Of a DNA stretch of 64,000 bases, positions 61,601-64,000 are shown in pieces (position 1 is the stretch's first letter; every line of letters begins with the position of its first letter). Both the position numbers and the translations under genes were made by a program. The notes below the pieces were generated by a model that did not search any database, was not told where the DNA came from, and saw only the letters and a program-made list of their open reading frames with translations. Source of the stretch: Desulfogranum marinum (lineage in GTDB: Bacteria > Desulfobacterota > Desulfobulbia > Desulfobulbales > Desulfobulbaceae); NCBI RefSeq assembly GCF_016918565.1, contig NZ_JAFFQD010000029.1, positions 1 to 64,000 of the forward strand, written 5' to 3'.

Positions 61601-64000
61601 GTGTTCAACAGGAATACCGAAGAGTATGCCGGACAATCTGCGCTACAAACGCTCGAGGCATTAAAAGTAGATTTCGATCATGGCCTCTCTGGCATTGAAG
61701 CGAAATATCGCCTTGAAAGTTGGGGCTATAACGAAATAGAGGAAAAGCAGGAGCCTTTGTGGCACCGCCTGTTTCGACGTTTCTGGGGACCCATTGCCTG
61801 GATGATTGAAGCGGCGGCGCTGCTGTCGGCATTGGTGCAGAAATGGGAAGATTTTTTTATTATTCTTACCATGTTGCTGGTCAACGCCGGACTGGATTTC
61901 CTTCAGGAGCACCGCGCACTTAATGCGTTACAAGCCCTAAAGCAGCATTTGGCCAAAGAAACAGTGGTTAGACGCGATGGTAATTTTCACCGAATTTCAG
62001 TGCGTGAACTAGTCCCCGGTGACATTATCAAACTGCGTATTGGCGATATCATTCCGGCCGATGTTCAATTGCTGGAAGGTGATTACCTGCTTATCGACCA
62101 GTCTGCCCTGACTGGAGAATCTCTCCCTGTCAATGGGAAGCCTGGTGATCTCGGCTTTGCTAATACCATAGTAAAGCAAGGTGAAATGCTGGCAGTGGTG
62201 ATCAATACCGGTATCCATACCAAGTTCTCCTCCGTGGTGGAGCTTGTTGCTAAAGCCCAGCGAGAACAACGCAGTCATTTTCAGAAAGTGGTGATGCAGG
62301 TCGGTAATTTTTTGATCATACTGACCCTGTGCATGGTGCTGTTGATCATATTAGTGGCGCTGTTTCGCCATGAGCCATTTTTAGAGATTGCACGTTTCTC
62401 CCTTGTTTTGACTGTGGCCGCTATCCCGGTGGCACTCCCAGCTGTACTGTCAGTGACCATGGCAGTGGGCGCTCTCAACTTGGCGCGGCGGCAGGCGATT
62501 GTGTCACGGTTGACCGCCATAGAAGAACTGGCCGGGGTGGATATTTTTTGTTCGGATAAAACCGGCACCCTGACGAAAAATGAAATGCAGGTACATGAGC
62601 CGGTGGTACTGGCTGACTTTAGTGAGAAAGATCTGTTTGTTACTGCTGCTTTGGCATCACGTCAAGAAAACAACGATCCTCTCGAACAGCCCATTTTTAG
62701 CTATATCGAGAGCAACTATCCACAGTCAGACTGGCAAAATTGTCGGGTCCATAATTTTATCCCGTTTGATCCCGTACGCAAACGTACGGAAGCTGAGGTT
62801 GAATTCAATGGTCAACGTTTTACAGCAGTAAAAGGTGCCGCACAGGTACTGATCGATTTAGCTGAGTTGCCCGAGGACGAAGTTGAAAGGCTCCATGAAA
62901 TCATCGATACTCTGGCAGCCGATGGTTATCGTACCCTGGCCGTGGGGCGAAGGGAGGACACTGGGCCACTCCAAATTCTCGGACTGATACCCCTCTACGA
63001 TCCACCGCGGGAAGACTCCATTGAGGTCATCAAGGAAATTCACCGATGCGAAATCAAGGTCAAAATGGTGACCGGCGACAATCTGGCTATTGCCAGGGAA
63101 ATCGGCGCTATTCTCGGACTGCCGCAACATACGATTCGTTCCAACCAGTTGTCGGGTGCAGGATCCACTGAGTTGATGGACCTGATGGAGGCCCTCACTA
63201 CAGTCATTTATCGTCGACTACATGGCGAAGCCCCACTCAAAGAGGCCAGGCAATTTGCTACTGAAGTCGTGGATGAAGTCAAAGAGCTTTATGACACTAG
63301 CATTCTTGAACATGAATTTCTTCATACTCACGAATCGGCCATTGTCGAAATGATTGAAGAGGTGGATATTTTTGCCGAAGTGGTACCGGAGGATAAATAC
63401 CGGATTGTCGATACCCTGCAAAAGGGGGGACATGTCGTGGCCATGACCGGCGATGGGGTTAATGATGCCCCGGCCCTGAAAAAAGCCGACTGTGGTTTCG
63501 CGGTGTCCAATGCCACGGATGCGGCCCGCGCGGCAGCTGATATTATTTTAACCGCCCCCGGGCTTTCCGTAATCAATGAGGCCATGCAGCAGGCCCGTAT
63601 AACTTTTGCACGAATGAAAAGTTATGCCACCTTCCGCATTGCGGAAACCATTCGTATCATCTTGTTTATGACCCTGTCGATTATAGTATTCGATTTCTAT
63701 CCAATTACCGCACTGATGATTATCCTATTGGCGCTGCTTAATGATATTCCGATTTTGGCCATTGCCTATGACAATGCTAAAGTCCACCGACAACCCATGC
63801 GCTGGCGAATGCCGGACCTCTTGGTGGTTTCCTGCGTTCTGGGAATATCCGGAGTAGTTGCATCCTTTATATTGTTTTTCATCTTGCGCGAACAGGGGGT
63901 TGCCGAAGAGGTAATTCGGACATTCTTATTCCTGAAGCTGATTATCGCCGGTCACAGCACGATTTATGTCACTCGATCGGAAGGCTGGTTCTGGGAACGT
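61601..64000 (+). CDS. P-type ATPase, plasma-membrane proton-pump type (3' end outside window)
   Basis: The first 800 codons of a P-type (type III-like) cation pump, cut by the window end. The GTG start follows GGAGG by five bases. An N-terminal cation-ATPase domain leads to DQSALTGESLPVNGKPGD (actuator). The phosphorylation site is FCSDKTGTLTKNE, followed by VTGDNLAIAREIG and GDGVNDAPALKKADCGFAVS. About eight membrane helices fall within the window. The family match is with plasma-membrane H+-ATPases. A charged segment (about residues 525-580) between the nucleotide and hinge motifs is longer than I expect for the family. Confidence 0.93.
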   Translation, partial: MFNRNTEEYAGQSALQTLEALKVDFDHGLSGIEAKYRLESWGYNEIEEKQEPLWHRLFRRFWGPIAWMIEAAALLSALVQKWEDFFIILTMLLVNAGLDFLQEHRALNALQALKQHLAKETVVRRDGNFHRISVRELVPGDIIKLRIGDIIPADVQLLEGDYLLIDQSALTGESLPVNGKPGDLGFANTIVKQGEMLAVVINTGIHTKFSSVVELVAKAQREQRSHFQKVVMQVGNFLIILTLCMVLLIILVALFRHEPFLEIARFSLVLTVAAIPVALPAVLSVTMAVGALNLARRQAIVSRLTAIEELAGVDIFCSDKTGTLTKNEMQVHEPVVLADFSEKDLFVTAALASRQENNDPLEQPIFSYIESNYPQSDWQNCRVHNFIPFDPVRKRTEAEVEFNGQRFTAVKGAAQVLIDLAELPEDEVERLHEIIDTLAADGYRTLAVGRREDTGPLQILGLIPLYDPPREDSIEVIKEIHRCEIKVKMVTGDNLAIAREIGAILGLPQHTIRSNQLSGAGSTELMDLMEALTTVIYRRLHGEAPLKEARQFATEVVDEVKELYDTSILEHEFLHTHESAIVEMIEEVDIFAEVVPEDKYRIVDTLQKGGHVVAMTGDGVNDAPALKKADCGFAVSNATDAARAAADIILTAPGLSVINEAMQQARITFARMKSYATFRIAETIRIILFMTLSIIVFDFYPITALMIILLALLNDIPILAIAYDNAKVHRQPMRWRMPDLLVVSCVLGISGVVASFILFFILREQGVAEEVIRTFLFLKLIIAGHSTIYVTRSEGWFWER

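Noticed and set aside
1-64000. tRNA or rRNA genes
   Set aside because: No cloverleaf with a GGTTCGAATCC-type T arm or rRNA core sequence was recognised on either strand. A tRNA search tool could still find one, since reading by eye is not exhaustive.

Overview
This 64 kb window reads as the chromosome of a Gram-negative anaerobe, most likely a deltaproteobacterium (Desulfobacterota) near Desulfobulbaceae. That placement is inferred from gene content: an anaerobic CbiK-type cobalamin operon, an A/V-type ATPase, a cyclic-dinucleotide (GEMM) riboswitch, and periplasmic and RND components of a diderm envelope. It was not tested by any search. The GC content looks moderate.

Layout. 1-2312: the 3' part of an IS transposase split by a complete group II intron with its own reverse transcriptase. 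2313-4047: mostly non-coding, with a dispersed repeat and one probable 59-aa gene with its own terminator. 4048-15743 (minus strand): a nine-gene A/V-type ATPase operon (H-C-I-K-F-E-A-B-D), followed by a universal stress protein and a fused ABC exporter. 15889-20105 (minus): a small hypothetical protein, a putative metal efflux permease, an Mrp-type Fe-S carrier ATPase, a NifX-like protein and a UPF0282 metallo-hydrolase. The last of these lies directly behind a cyclic-dinucleotide riboswitch with an overlapping terminator. 20423-32322 (minus): a thirteen-gene corrinoid operon (cbiK, btuCDF-like importer, cbiA, C, D, ET, L, F, G, H and a methyltransferase), led by a cobalamin riboswitch and intrinsic terminator. 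33535-37329 (plus): the divergent late cobalamin genes cbiP, cobD-type decarboxylase, cbiB and a small protein. 37385-47414: aldehyde dehydrogenase, Cache-domain hybrid histidine kinase, HDOD-GGDEF protein and an RND efflux pair. 48154-58933: the phosphate regulon, phoR-phoB (minus) and phoU, pstC-A-S-B (plus), interrupted by a small helix-turn-helix-like gene and a phosphofructokinase. Tandem 11-bp Pho-box-like repeats precede phoU and pstC. 59045-60814: an APC-family permease. 61601-64000: a P-type proton-pump-like ATPase cut by the window end.

How the genes work together. The corrinoid genes on both sides of 32.3-33.5 kb cover cobalt insertion into sirohydrochlorin through to adenosylcobinamide phosphate, plus an importer. 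Precorrin-6A reductase (cbiJ) and the nucleotide-loop genes are not in the window. The phosphate genes form a complete sensing and uptake set. The ATPase operon encodes all the subunits expected of a bacterial A/V-type rotary enzyme.

The most unusual layer is non-coding. At least four families of short palindromic or terminal-inverted-repeat elements are scattered between and inside operons. Two of them bracket the cobalamin riboswitch, one sits inside the ATPase operon, and two larger relatives (near 2.7 kb and 32.5 kb) share a conserved module order. No CRISPR array, prophage or defence island was seen.
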